Assembly: GCA_032358255.1 (NCBI GenBank)
Contig: JAULBX010022852.1
Location: 1-64,000 of the forward strand
Length of the DNA stretch: 64,000 bases
Source of the DNA: Heterotrichella gracilis
Taxonomy: Eukaryota; Sar; Xanthophyceae; Tribonematales; Xanthonemataceae
Direction: 5' to 3'
Shown: in pieces, positions 11,701-22,831 of the stretch
How positions within the stretch are numbered: the stretch's first letter is position 1
Layout of the letters: every line of letters begins with the position of its first letter
The notes under the pieces: model-generated
Databases searched by the model: none
Told to the model about the DNA's origin: nothing
Seen by the model: the letters and a program-made list of their open reading frames with translations, nothing else
Program-made: the position numbers and the translations under genes

Positions 11701-14700
11701 CGACGCAGCCAACCTGCGCGACCTGATGAACGGGCTGGCGCAGGAGCAGTTCAGCGAGGAGGAGCGCAGCGGTGGGAGGGCGGAGTGCCTGCCGGTGCAG
11801 TGGCGCAAGCAGCTGGACCTGGATGTAGGGCCTGAACCCTGAACTCTAAACCCTGAAGCAACTGGAACTGGACGTGAGGCCATGCACCCTAAATCCTGAA
11901 CCCTAAACCCTGAAGCAGCTGGACCTGGATGTGAGGCCCTGAACCCTAGAGTCTGTACCCTAAACCCTGAAGCAGCTGGGCCCGAATGGGATGCCCTGAG
12001 CCCTAGCTCCCAGATTGTTTCCATTCCCTTGAGCACCATACACTTGGGCGTCCATCCTCTCCCTAGTGCTGCAGTAACCCTCATACCTGCTCCCCCACTC
12101 CCAACCCTGCACTTTACCCAGCGGCTTGCCCTCTCCCACCCTCCCTCTCACCCCCTTGTCATTCCTCCCCACAGTTTGACCGGCTGTCCGCCTCCATCAT
12201 GCCAGCTGGCGTGCTGCCCTTCCGCCAGATCCTGCATGCCACAGCGGTGGAGGTGCTCCTGTACCTCACACCCACGCACCGCAAAGACATGCTGGACTCG
12301 CTGGCAGGCAGCGCCAACACCGTGTACAGGAAGTTCATGGAGCGCAACCCTGACTTTGCAGTGAGTGGGGTGGAGGGTGTGTGTGACCTGTGGCGAGGGT
12401 TATTTTAACTCGCCACAGGTGGGGGGTTCACATGGGGAGGGTGTTTTGTGTGGGTCTTGCTGGCTGGCAAGACATTGCGTTATGAGGGAGGGTGGCCACA
12501 CGTGAGGGGTTGGCGATGGGAGTGATGGGGTGTGCATGTGGCCACCGATTTAGGTGTGTTTACAATGAGCAGTGGTTGGCGTGGGGCCAGGGAATTTGCA
12601 TTTAGGATCGGCGAGGAATTTTGTGAATGGATATGCTGTGTTCAAACGCTACATATGAGGAGGCATCTTGGTGTGTTTTACCCTCTCCAGGGGTTTGAAC
12701 TGCCACCATTTACCACAGGGCAAAGTGCCCATCATCGTCCACTCGCGTGGGTCTGTGCTGTGCTACAAACTGCTGCTCAATCAGCCAACCAGCTTACCCT
12801 TGCAAATTCTAGGGTCAACCTGCCATCTTTCCGCAGGGTAAAGTGTCCATCATCGCCCACTCGCTTGGGTCTGTACTGTTCTACAACCTGCTCCTCAACC
12901 AGCCATCACCATACCCTTGCACACCCTAGGGTTTGACTGCCACCCTTTCTGCAGGGCAAAGTGTCCATCATCGCCCACTCGCTGGGCTCTGTGCTGTGCT
13001 ACGACCTCCTGCTCAACCAGCCGGCAGCTTACCAACACATACTAACACAGCAACAGGAGCAGCAGCAACAGGATAGGCCCCCATCAGCTGGCAAAGGCGG
13101 CAGCTTCCACAGCAGCAACCTGATTGACCTCCCCTCGGAGGGACAAGCAAGCATAGGACACCAGCAGCAGGCACAGAAGGATGACTCCCCCTTTGCTGTC
13201 AAGGGGGGTAGCCCTAGCTACCGCAACCTGATTGACCTGGCTGAGGGGGTGGATGGCGAGGGGCAGGGGGGGCCAGGTGGCGGCGCCATGGGGAGCTTGG
13301 CTGGGGCTGGGGTGGTTGATGGTGCGCCAGGTATGCAAGGGTGTGTGTGTGCGCATGCATGTGTGGTGTGGTGGATTGCGTGGAGGGAGGCTGCACAGGG
13401 TGCTGCATCATGGCGTTGCGTACACACCGTTCCAACACCTGTTGCATTGTGTCTCTGATGAGTGACCGCTGGTTCTGCAAACTCCTCGTCTTGAAGGGTT
13501 TGCTAGAAAATCAAGTAATGGTATCATCCTCATATCCAATATGCCCCCTATCATGTAGGGTCTGTGTAGTGCATTCAACTCAAAAGTTGCCGGTGTTATT
13601 GAACGAACCCCTTATCCCACAGGCACATCACCATCCACGCCCACAAGCTCTCCACCACCACCCATGCCTGCCCCGGAGGCCGCCCCCCTCCCCCCTTCAC
13701 CACCACCACCACCAGCCCCTGACACCGACCTCACATCCATCCTCACCCCCAATCCCACCCCCACCCCCAATCCCACCCCCACTGCCAGTGCCAATGCCAG
13801 TGCCACCAGGGCCCCGTCCCCCCCGCCCCCAATCCGTACGGGCATGTTTGGCCTGTTCCCCACCCGTGGGTTAAGATCGCTGTGGGGGCAGCCAAAACCG
13901 CAGCCAGAGGCACAGCCACCTGCAACAGAGGCTCTGCCGGAGGCGGAGGTGGCAAAGGATGTGGCTGCTGGTGGGGATGCGGCAGCGGCTGGTATTGGGA
14001 GTTTGGGACCGGCTGGTGGTGGGGATGCAGCAGGGGCTGGTGGTGGGGATGCTGAGGAGGAGGAGGAGGAGTTGCCATGGGAGTCTCCCCCCCTCGAGCT
14101 GCATTCTGAGCCATCCCTAGCAATGTATGCGCGAGGAGGCTCGGCAAACCAGGTGGACCAGGGACGCAAGCCGCAGGCATTGAGCTCGGGAGACCATGCC
14201 ACGGATGGTGCTGGTGTGGGGGATGGTAGTGGCGGTGGTGGTGGTGCTGTGGGTGGTGGTGGTGGGGGTGCAGAGGCTTCAGCGTCAGGGCAGCATCACC
14301 CAGCCGATGATGACCTCATCACCTTTGCAGTGCACCAGCCCCTCCCCAACGATAGCGACCCATTCACCCCTGGGGGACCGGATCAGGCAAACCGCCTCGC
14401 ACCCACAGTCGACTCTCGGGGTTTTAATGATCCATCCACATCCGCAGCCGCAGACCCCCAACCCAGCCCCTTTGGCGCTTCCTCCTCCCCTTTCCCCACT
14501 CAGCACACCTGGGGACCGCATGAGTCCCCAGAGGGCCCCTCTGCAGCAACCATGGCTGGGCTGCTGGAGGATCTGGATGCGCATCCCTTTTCGTCATCCC
14601 CACCTATGCAGCATCCCATCCCCAACAGCGCTGAAAAGCCCTCTGGGGATTGGGACCACGACCTCATGGTGTTTTCACCCCTGGAGAACCCGCACGTGCA

Positions 14701-17463
14701 GCCCGCCCCGTCCCCTTCCCTTGATCCTGCCTCTACCCCCTTGATGGAGCAGCTGGCAGCACTTAGGTCAGAAAACGAGCTGCTGAGGACGAGGCTGAGT
14801 GCTGCAAAATCTGAGGCGCACCTGCTGCATGCAGCCCTGGGTGGTGATGGGGAGGGGGCGCAGCTACGGGGGGATGGTGGGGGGGGTGGGGGTGCCCTGT
14901 CCCGGGGCGGCGTGGTTGGGGATGCAGGCGGTGTGGCGGGGATGCTGCAGGCGGTGGATGTCAAGCGACTGGATTTTGTGGTGGACAAGATGCTGGCTGT
15001 AGGTGGGTGCTGTTGGGGGTTGATGGCGGTTGTCAGTGATAGTAAACATTGGCAATCCAATCATTGTTTGGCTGTACTTTTGAACCCCACCAGTTTACGA
15101 TCATAAATCGCCATGCAAGGGGAAACCAGTCACTCTGGTCATCCCTTCATACCCCTACCCCCCACGTCACCTCCCTCCTATTCATTAATTCCCACCCCCA
15201 CCCCACCCCTGCAGGCTCCCCCCTTGGCTTGTTCCTTGCCCTGCGCGGCATCAACCCCGACAAGTCCTGCCCACTGGGTGCACCCGGCGCCGCCTCACTC
15301 ATGCCTGGCAGCTGCCTCAACCAGGATGGCCTGCCAGCTGTGCAGCGGCTGTACAACCTGTTCCACCCATTCGACCCGGTGTGCTACAGGTGGGTGTGCT
15401 GGGGCTGGGGTGTGGATGCTGGGTGGTGTGTGGGTGTTTGGGTGGACTAGGCCCTGCACTTGGTGTGTGTGGGGTTGGGCTACAAAAGATGAGGCACATG
15501 CTTCCAGCTAGTTTGAATTTAATTTCTGCAGTGGTCTGTGTGATGCAATACTCCCCCATGCAACACCCCACCCATGACATGCACGTTGCAGCCACTCCGC
15601 CACCTGAGAAAATCACCCTCTCTGACTCTTCTGCCGGCTGCCCCACCCCCCACACGCACGCACCCCCTCCCCCCAGGATCGAGCCCCTGATTTCCAGCCA
15701 ATCCCGCACCCAGCGCCCAGTATTTGTGCCCTACTACAAGGGGGGGCACCGATTCCACATAGGCATGCAGCGCTGGGGCGAGGACGCAAGTGCTGCGGTG
15801 GGGCGGCTGGGTCAGAGCTTGGTGGGTGCGCTGACGCTGCGGGGGGTGCGGGGGGTGGTGGCCAAGGAGGGGGGGTCGGAGCTGCTGGGGATGGCGGGGG
15901 AGCTGGAGGGAGAAGGTGGGTGGGGATGGGTGGTGGGGGCCGCCTGCATCCACAGAGTTGGCTTGCGTTATGCTGCGTTTTCTACATTGCCAATGAGATC
16001 ATCACATTGTGGAAATCCCTATAATATATTGCACTCCAAATAATTGTTTATGCAATTTGCATTGGTCTCTACACACCGGTGATCATCATTATCACTCTTT
16101 GAAACCCGCTGAATCTGCTGCTCAATTTTCGAGCGATGAGCATTTGCTTAGAAGTTGAGTGCTTTGGATCATGCGCCACATTGTCCATCATGCACCCTCT
16201 CCTTTGCTGCCAGGTGACGAGGGGAGCGATGGCGCCTCTGGGTGGGGGGACAGCCCACGGGTCGGGGGTGGGGGTACCAGCTCCACGCATGTGTGGCGGC
16301 TGACAGATGGTGTGGGGCACAAGGGGCAGAAGGGGGCGCGGGGGAGGATCGACTTTGTCATCCAGGTGAGGTTATGGGAAGCTAGGTGGTGCAAGCTGCG
16401 CGTGGGTGGCTGCTACACGGGTGGTACTGCTGCAACGCATGTCGTTGAGGGAGAGAGTTCAGAAAAAGCGGTTCGCATTGCCAGTTGCGCCCTGTGCGGC
16501 ACTGTGGCAGCATGCGTGGGTGCTTTTGGGTGGGGTGCTGTTGGACCCTTGGCATTTCCTATAATATTTACTGGGTGTGGCGTTGCTGGGATCGAGCATG
16601 TTTGCCCTGTCTAGTCACTTTCTCAATGGAATGGCATCACCCCATGTGCCCCGATCCACGCACAGTCGCACACACACCGCCCTTAACCTCCACCCCCCGC
16701 CTTCCTCAGGAAGCTCCCACCGAGACGGCCCTTTTCAGCACCCTCACATCCCACTTTTGCTACTGGACGCACCCCGATGTGGCGCTCTTCCTGCTGCGGG
16801 CTGTGCACGACCTGGATGTGGTCACAGGCACTGCGGTGGACCAAGAGCAGGTACATCGGTTTAGGGTTTTAGGGTTTAAAGTTTCAGGGTGTGGTCACAG
16901 ACACAGCAGTGGACCAAGAACAGGCACAGCACCTGCCCCCTGACTCGTTTGAGAACCCATTATATATTTTTAATTATCTCTAACACAATGAATAGGTAGT
17001 TTTACCCATTTTTAAATGGAGAAGGCTTATTGCTGATTTTATAAAGACGGTAAATTAAAATAGATTTTTCTTCCTGTTTTAATACTTTGTACATGAAGTG
17101 ATTGGAAAATGAAATAAACCCTGACAAAATGGTGCATGCAACAGTTAAGCTTAAGAATCAGAATTCATGGTTGGCTAATGTGCACAGCCCAGTGAACTTG
17201 ATTTTCGTCATGTACAGGCGTCGTTACAAGAGGGTTCGCAGACAGAGAGCGGGGGAGGAGAGAGCAAGCCCGTTGCGGTGGAGGGGAGGAGAGAGGGTGG
17301 GAGGCTGGGCCGGTCGCCTGGGTCGGCGGGGGGGCTGGGGAGCTCTGTGGGCAGTCCTGGGGGGGGGTTGCTAGGGGGTGGGGCGCAGGATTTCTCCCCC
17401 GAGAAAGGGGGCATTGTGGCGGATATGTTTGAGAAGCAGTGGCATGGCGCGGGGAGCTACTGA
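8718..17463 (+). CDS. SGR2: DDHD-domain phospholipase A1, SGR2-like
   Basis: Sixteen exons keep phase: 8718-8883, 8963-9050, 9259-9379, 9682-9858, 10247-10375, 10925-10998, 11329-11392, 11570-11824, 12175-12360, 12955-13330, 13623-15002, 15215-15389, 15677-15915, 16214-16365, 16710-16850, 17218-17463 (3969 nt, 1322 residues). It matches plant SHOOT GRAVITROPISM 2: RWYWY, YESLWWKEQAE, GGLYEVDL, RVLRGTWFVESGGHW, KLRRGYV, LVLVIHGVGQN, LPVQWRK, then the lipase motif IIAHSLGSV with nucleophile Ser429. The DDHD part has AVGSPLGLFLALRGI, FHPFDPVCYR, YYKGGHRFHIGMQ and CYWTHPDVALFLL. The family acts on phosphatidic acid at vacuolar and other endomembranes. Odd points: the lipase motif is AHSLG rather than GHSLG; a proline-, glycine- and alanine-rich insert of about 500 residues separates lipase and DDHD parts; the intron after exon 4 is GC-AG; the last 82 residues are low complexity and less certain. 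Confidence 0.92.
10095..10145. repeat. Perfect 19-bp inverted repeat in SGR2 intron 4
   Basis: Arms 10095-10113 and 10127-10145 are exact reverse complements (AAGGGTAATAAGATAATAA) around a 13-base loop. It lies inside the GC-AG intron at 9859-10246, so the pre-mRNA could fold here. No terminal duplication or transposase is seen; it may be a small MITE remnant or chance expansion of a TTA-rich tract. Confidence 0.6.
10497..10590. repeat. Imperfect CAT/CATCAG microsatellite
   Basis: A run of CATCATCAT, CATCAGCAT and CATTATCAT units in intron 5 of the SGR2-like gene. It reads as open protein on the minus strand (methionine-rich) but this is a by-product of the repeat. Confidence 0.8.
11850..11995 (+). 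repeat. Three decayed copies of SGR2 exon 8 end
   Basis: The exon end AAGCAGCTGGACCTGGAT|GT begins at 11807. Near-copies start at 11856, 11913 and 11970 (spacings 49, 57, 57). The first two retain GT after the exon-like part (GGACGTGAGG, GGATGTGAGG); the third has lost it. Between copies are telomere-like words such as CCCTAAACCCTG. All lie in the intron downstream of the true donor at 11825. Confidence 0.8.
12719..12954 (+). repeat. Two 118-bp copies of the SGR2 catalytic exon start
   Basis: The exon that carries the lipase nucleophile begins at 12955 after CTGCAG. Copies begin at 12719 after ACCACAG and at 12837 after CCGCAG, each exactly 118 bases apart. Each includes an intact-looking acceptor and about 78 bases of exon. 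Copy 1 reads HSRGS and copy 2 HSLGS at the catalytic site. Copy 2 runs into an in-frame TAG after PCTP; copy 1 stays open to the first codon of copy 2, where GGGTAA stops it. Neither copy has an obvious donor, so they look like decaying exon duplicates rather than alternative exons. Confidence 0.85.
16888..16923 (+). repeat. Copy of SGR2 exon 15 end inside intron 15
   Basis: The sequence GTGGTCACAGACACAGCAGTGGACCAAGAACAG copies the last 33 bases of exon 15 (ending at 16850) with a few substitutions. The donor GT has become GC in the copy. TTTAGGG-like words (TTAGGGTTTTAGGGTTT) separate the two. Confidence 0.75.
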
Positions 17464-18118
17464 AGGGGAGAGGCGTGTCATGGGGCTGGATCACCAACGG
17501 TCAGCAGTTGGGGTCCGTTGGGGTAGGGTGATGGGTTGGCTTTATTCATGACGCAAATTTTGGGTGCCGTTCAGGCTGGGGCCCACATTGATGCGGTCAG
17601 CAAGGATTGGCTTATACTGGGATGGGTGGAGAGATTGATGGGATGGGATAGGATTGGGTTTGGGGCGGGGGTGTGCTTTGGTTTCTTCTTCTGGGCATAG
17701 TTGGGTTGTTGCAAAGTCTACATATTAGTCATGTCTCCTGTTTATTTGGCCGTATTAGGATGGTCATGTTTTGTGGCTGCAGACCTGCAGATCTGCACGT
17801 CACAACGACGCAACTCTGGAGTGTACATTATCACCTATCCTGTAACAGGTGGCAGAACATATCATGACTCTTCAGATTTTTGTCTCCAAACTCTTGGAGT
17901 GCTTTTCCTCGTCTGTTCTCTTAGTTTGAATAGGTAGTATAGACAGAGTAGAGACGCCTTGTTTGCTTATTTGACGTATCTCTACTACAAGTGTCCCGTT
18001 TTGCTCCGCATGCCACCCCATGTGCCTAGCCACGCTGTCACCGTAGCCACGCTAATGTAACGTTTTGAAGAAACAATTGAGTTGATGTAGTTGCCCCTCT
18101 TCGGGGTGACCACACAGG
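17464..18118. other. Intergenic region with SGR2 3' end
   Basis: This lies between two genes transcribed in the same direction. TGTAA, the usual chlorophyte poly(A) signal word, occurs in CCTGTAACAGG near 17839 and could end the SGR2-like transcript. No coding exon is supported. The right end should hold the promoter and 5' leader of the potassium channel gene. Confidence 0.35.
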
Positions 18119-21100
18119 ATGGAGCCGTTGCTGCCTGAATCGTACATCGAGTCACCTGTCCAACGAAGGCGAAGCTTGTGCTTGTCAAAGTACGCAGCCC
18201 CTTGCACCTATTTACAATCTCGTGCCTGCAGCATGGTTCTCAAACATCTTCTTGGCAGAAAGAGGTTGACCATCTTCCAAGCACAACGTCATCCCTGCCA
18301 GTCTTTTAACCTAAACCACAAATGAAAAGTGACCCCCAATCTGATGGTTACATCGCCTCCCGGTAGTTTCCACTTCCCACAGTGGTAAAGGAGTCGCCTT
18401 GCACCAGCCACTCTGCGGTATTGCTGACGAGGCGTGCTTCTTTGCAGGTCCCAGCACAAGCTTGAGCTTGTAAGGTTAGGGCTGCCAACACGACGCCTGT
18501 ACAGCAAAGACCTCTTCCATACGCTACTCAATGTATGAACACACACACCCTTTCCACTGCTTTGCTCCATCACTGCTCAACCAGCAAAGCTCAGCCACGA
18601 AACGGCTGGAACACTGGGGACTGAACACCTTGTTGGTGGTGTGCAGGTACCCTACATCCGCTTCTACTCCCTCTTTTGGGCAACCTACTTTGGCTTGGTA
18701 GGTACCTCCTCCCCCCCACCACACCACACACCACTTGTCCTGGGAATCAACTAGCCCCTGGATCTGCGGCGGGTTTTTTAACATTCATTCCTTTGTTTTT
18801 GAATGTTACGTTTTCGGCGGGCCGTTTAACATTCGTAAACCTGCCAACTCTGCTTGACATGGCAAAGCCAGACAACACCACCACACGCAGGCCATCTGTG
18901 ACTGCGTGGTTCACCTATCTGGATATCCTTACCCCAGTACGGAATCCAAACCGTGTGCAGTTACCGTGCCCCTCAAACCCTCCCTCCCCTGTGCAGTTTG
19001 CTGGGTTTGCCCTCTTGTACATGCCGCTGCCTCAAGAGTGCCTGCCGGGTGTGGTGACCTACCTCAATGCCTTATGGTTCAGCGTGCAGACAGCAGCAAC
19101 CATAGGGTATGGAGCCGAAGGGATGTCTCCCAACCCAGGTGCGTGGTTATGGCTCTGTGGCTGTACCCACAAAGACTGAAATTTAGGGTTTCTATGGTTA
19201 TGGGTTTGTTTAAGGAGTACGCAGGAGTGTCAGGCTCCCTGCATCAGCGGCTTGCACCTCAAGTGACCCCTATCATGGGTATATATACACATGCACGATA
19301 CATGCACAGCTTGCAAAGCTTTGCAGCAGGGCCTTAGAAGGCCAGCAACCCCGCTTGGCCCCATGTTGTGTTGGGGAACATGGAGTGGCCACCCAGTAGC
19401 ATGGCATCCTGCCACCCTTGTGTCATCCTGGAATATTTGAGCACACCAGTGCCAGCGTCAGTGCGTTCCTGGAATGTTCAGCACACTAGTGCCGGCATCC
19501 ACTGCGTTCCTACCCTCTGACGCCCCCACTATGCCCCTCAGACTGCCCCCTCACCAACTTCATCATCACGCTGCAAGTGGTGATTACCTCCATGGCCAAC
19601 ATGAGCCTGCTGGGCCTGGTGTTTGCACGCTTCGCAAACCCGGAGCAGCGGTCCTCAACCATACGGTGCGTGGGTGTTCACCGTGGGTGCGGCAACACAA
19701 TTATTGTATGTCATCTGTTATGCATTGCGGGTAAAATGGTTCTGTCAGCAGTAACATAGCAAAAGCATGCATTGAAAGTGAAAGCTCATGCTGAAGAATA
19801 AGCCAAAGTGAACGTTTGACATTCAGATGGGATGTCGGAGTACATCATATGCATATTAAATATACAAAATTTTAATTGAATACTCACCAAAAAATTACAT
19901 TTCATTAAATACTTTGTGCTTCCCTCTGCCACAGTTTCAGCAAAAACGTGACCCTGTGCCAGCACGGCGGCAAGTGGTGCCTCACCTTTCGAGTGGCAAA
20001 CGTGCGCAAGCACCAGGTCCTCAAGCCCAGGTAGGTGGAAGGGTGGACAAAAGGGCAGTTCCTTCCCTTCATCGTCCTCCCTACCTTTGCTCATCAATGT
20101 AGTGACATCCTGCATGGTACGTTCTTTTATTGTATTTTAGGAATTTTGAAGGTTGATGGTAAACGCCAGCTTCTTTGTTTCTGCCCAACCCAGGCTCACC
20201 CTGCTGCTGCTCACCTACAACCCCACCCACCCCACGCCCGACGGCTACGAGTACAAGGCCCTGCGCATAGAGGTCATGGGCGCGCCCCCGCACGAGATGC
20301 TGTGGCTGGGCCTCCCTGTGTCGGTCACGCACGTCATTGACTCGGCCAGCCCGCTGCATGGGCTGAGCCCCGAGGACATGGAGGCCTTGGACCTGGAGTT
20401 TGTGGTGCTCATGGATGCGGTGGACTCCTCCACCAGCGGGATCATGCAGGTAGGGGGGGAAGGGGAGGGAGGGAGGAAGGGGAGTGATGTGGTGTGGTGG
20501 TCACTGATGCGGCATTTGCATTCACATGAGCGAGATTGAAAAAATGGCGCAAGAGAGGAGGGCAGAGGGGGGGGAGTGATGTGCTATGGCGTTGGTGGAT
20601 GGACTAGTTCACATCCATATATGCATATTGCACATGGAGAAGATAAAGCAGTGTGAGTTTGATTGGTAGATTTAAAAAAAAAAATTTTGAATCTGGAATC
20701 CAATGTAAAAAAATAATATTGGCGTTTGCATGGTTGCCTCCGTGACCCCATCACCAAAAGGCATGTCATTTCACCCCCTGCAAGCAAGCCATTTGTTCCA
20801 TCGCAACCCTAAACCCTTCTAAACCTTCCCTGCAGGCGCGCCACTCATACCAGCCGCCTGACATCCGCATGCACCAGCAGTTTGCACGCATCATCCGGCG
20901 CAACGCAGCGGGGCTGGTCACAGCGGACTTCTCGGCGTTTGACACAACAAGGCCGGCAGGTGCGGGGCTGGTCATGGTGTCCACAGCGGGTGTAGGGTGG
21001 AGCAACGAGAGTTGAGGGTGCAGGGAGTAGGGTGGTATAGTGTCAGTAGCCTGCTGGCGTGTAATTGAATGGGGTTTTACTGGACTATCATGGTATCAAA

Positions 21101-21745
21101 GTCCACTGTAGCTGACACGTGCTCAGGTGATAGACTCTGCACACGTGTCACCACCACCACTAGGGCATGTGCCATGCCCACCAGCTCAGGAGCAATACTG
21201 ATTGTGTGGAGATGTTTTTACAAATATGGTCTACACAGGCAATCACCATCACTTCATGACGTGTGCCATGCACGCAATCACCAGTTTGTGGCATGTATTA
21301 AATGCACGTGTGACGCCTCATCACTGCCTAATGACAGGTGTCCCCATGCCATGCAGGAGATGATGACCTTGGCGGCAGCCCAGTACCCACCTCCTCCAGC
21401 GCTGGCGAAGCTCGGAAAAGCCCAACCACCTTTGCAGTACCCTACCCCGCATGGCTGCCAGGTGGCGTCTCCTCAGGCCACGGCCACCGGCGGCGGTCGG
21501 ATGCAAACCCTAGGCAAGGGCCTGTGGTACGGCTGCAGCACATGGGCCCAATGCACCACCACCACCACCGGCAGGAGGGAGCGGAGGGGGTAGAGGGGGG
21601 GGCGGAGGGAGCACACAGGTATGTGACACCACCCCAGTGGCAGGAGGGTGCTAGGCAGCTATGCCAAGGGGTGTTGATACAGCCGGGAGCAGGGGAGGAG
21701 CTGCAGCAACTGGCACGGGAGGTGCTTTCGCAGCTTGCGCAATAA
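18119..21745 (+). CDS. Inward-rectifier (Kir-type) potassium channel
   Basis: Nine exons keep phase: 18119-18189, 18448-18532, 18647-18697, 18997-19138, 19542-19665, 19935-20030, 20194-20449, 20836-20959, 21357-21745 (1338 nt, 445 residues). Kir layout is clear: a cytosolic N-terminus with YSKDLFHTLLN just before the first membrane helix (about 55-80), a pore loop with selectivity filter TIGYG at 104-108, a second helix (FIITLQVVITSMANMSLLGL), then the cytosolic immunoglobulin-like domain with LTFRVANVRKHQVL, PLHGLSPEDMEALDLEFVVL and ARHSYQPPDI. These are the conserved blocks of animal Kir channels. It would pass K+ across the plasma or an internal membrane as a tetramer. The C-terminal 130 residues are low complexity with a run of five histidines. 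No gating ligand can be inferred. The start at 18119 fits the phase of exon 2; an earlier 5' exon cannot be excluded. Confidence 0.88.
19429..19512 (+). repeat. 41-bp tandem duplication in Kir intron 4
   Basis: Two adjacent copies beginning TCCTGGAAT and ending TGCGT, about 41 bases each and some 85 percent alike, lie in the intron before exon 5. Unlike the other local duplications in this window it does not reach an exon edge. Confidence 0.55.
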
Positions 21746-22831
21746 TGTACGTGAGGGAGGTAGCTATTGACTGCTTTCAAAGCACTGCTGGGTGCTGTTA
21801 ACGTGCTTTTCAGAGCATTGCTGGGTGTATTTTATTGGTGTGCTATTTCATTGCCAGTTATCTCTTATGTACCCCCCTATTACCCACAGCGGGTGACATG
21901 GCCTTTTGCGACAGCGGTACAATCCATTGGGTACCTGTACCTGACTCATATATCCTTGCATTCTTCAAAGTTTATTCAACCTCTCGACCTGCAACCTGGC
22001 TAAAATGAGTTAAATTGATTTCAAACAATTCATTAGCTGGTGCTTTGCCGTCTGTGCATACCTTGGGTTGACATGTCATGTCATGTCAGCTGCCTTCCTT
22101 GCAGTATGCTTTAATGCTGCCTTTGGAAAACTTGCTTGCATATGACAGTGCGCCTCAGCTCTCAGACGGCTTGAGGGCGTCATAGCTCCCACGCATCCAC
22201 GAAAGAAACAGGACAAGCGTTGACGTGCCATGGCATATTGACACACAGGACGCTTGAAGTGCAATACACAGACGCAGGAAGAAACCCATTGCCACATGGG
22301 TGCGTTTGCCGGTGTGCAGTTGCATGTATACTATGCTATTAGGCTAAGCAGCTTAGTGGCACTGTATAATAATGCACAATAATTGTACAGCCAGGATATT
22401 CTCAGTGATGACATTTTTGTAATTGCCACTGTTTACAGTTACAACGATTTTGTCCCGATCATAAAATAAAATAACTGTGCCACGCCATGGCATTGCGTGT
22501 GCGTTTGCCTACCAATTGCACTGGCTGGCCACTGGCACACAGTCAAAGGTGACTGCCGCCACCAGCTGGTCCAGTGGAGTCTACACACTAAACCCTAGAT
22601 CCTACATTCCAGACCCTACATCCTAGGAGCTAGCTTCTAGACCCTGAGCCTTAAGACCTTACAGCCTGGGGGACATTGTCCATTCCTGCTGCCACACGTG
22701 TCTGCGGCCTCCGTCACCAGGTGCCTCTGGTTCTTGCACTTGGAGCAAATTCTAAACCCTACGCACTGGATTCCACACTCTCGCCCACCGCCACCAGCTG
22801 GCTCTGGTCCTTACAGTAAAACCCCTACACC
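21746..22831. other. Intergenic region with decayed tRNase Z last-exon copies
   Basis: The 3' ends of the Kir and tRNase Z genes converge here. From about 22540 to 22815 the sequence contains degraded copies of the tRNase Z last exon: TTCCTGCTGCCA... with CACCAGGTGCCTCTGGTTCTTG (22684-22745) and CGCCACCAGCTGGCTCTGGTCC (about 22787-22809) correspond to coding sequence near 22920-22975. Words such as ACTAAACCCTAGATCC separate them. Nothing else is recognisable. Confidence 0.55.

Noticed and set aside
13612-14202. Minus-strand 196-codon frame in the SGR2-like gene
   Set aside because: It mirrors the GC-rich low-complexity exon 11, which is fixed on the plus strand by phase and by conserved flanks.
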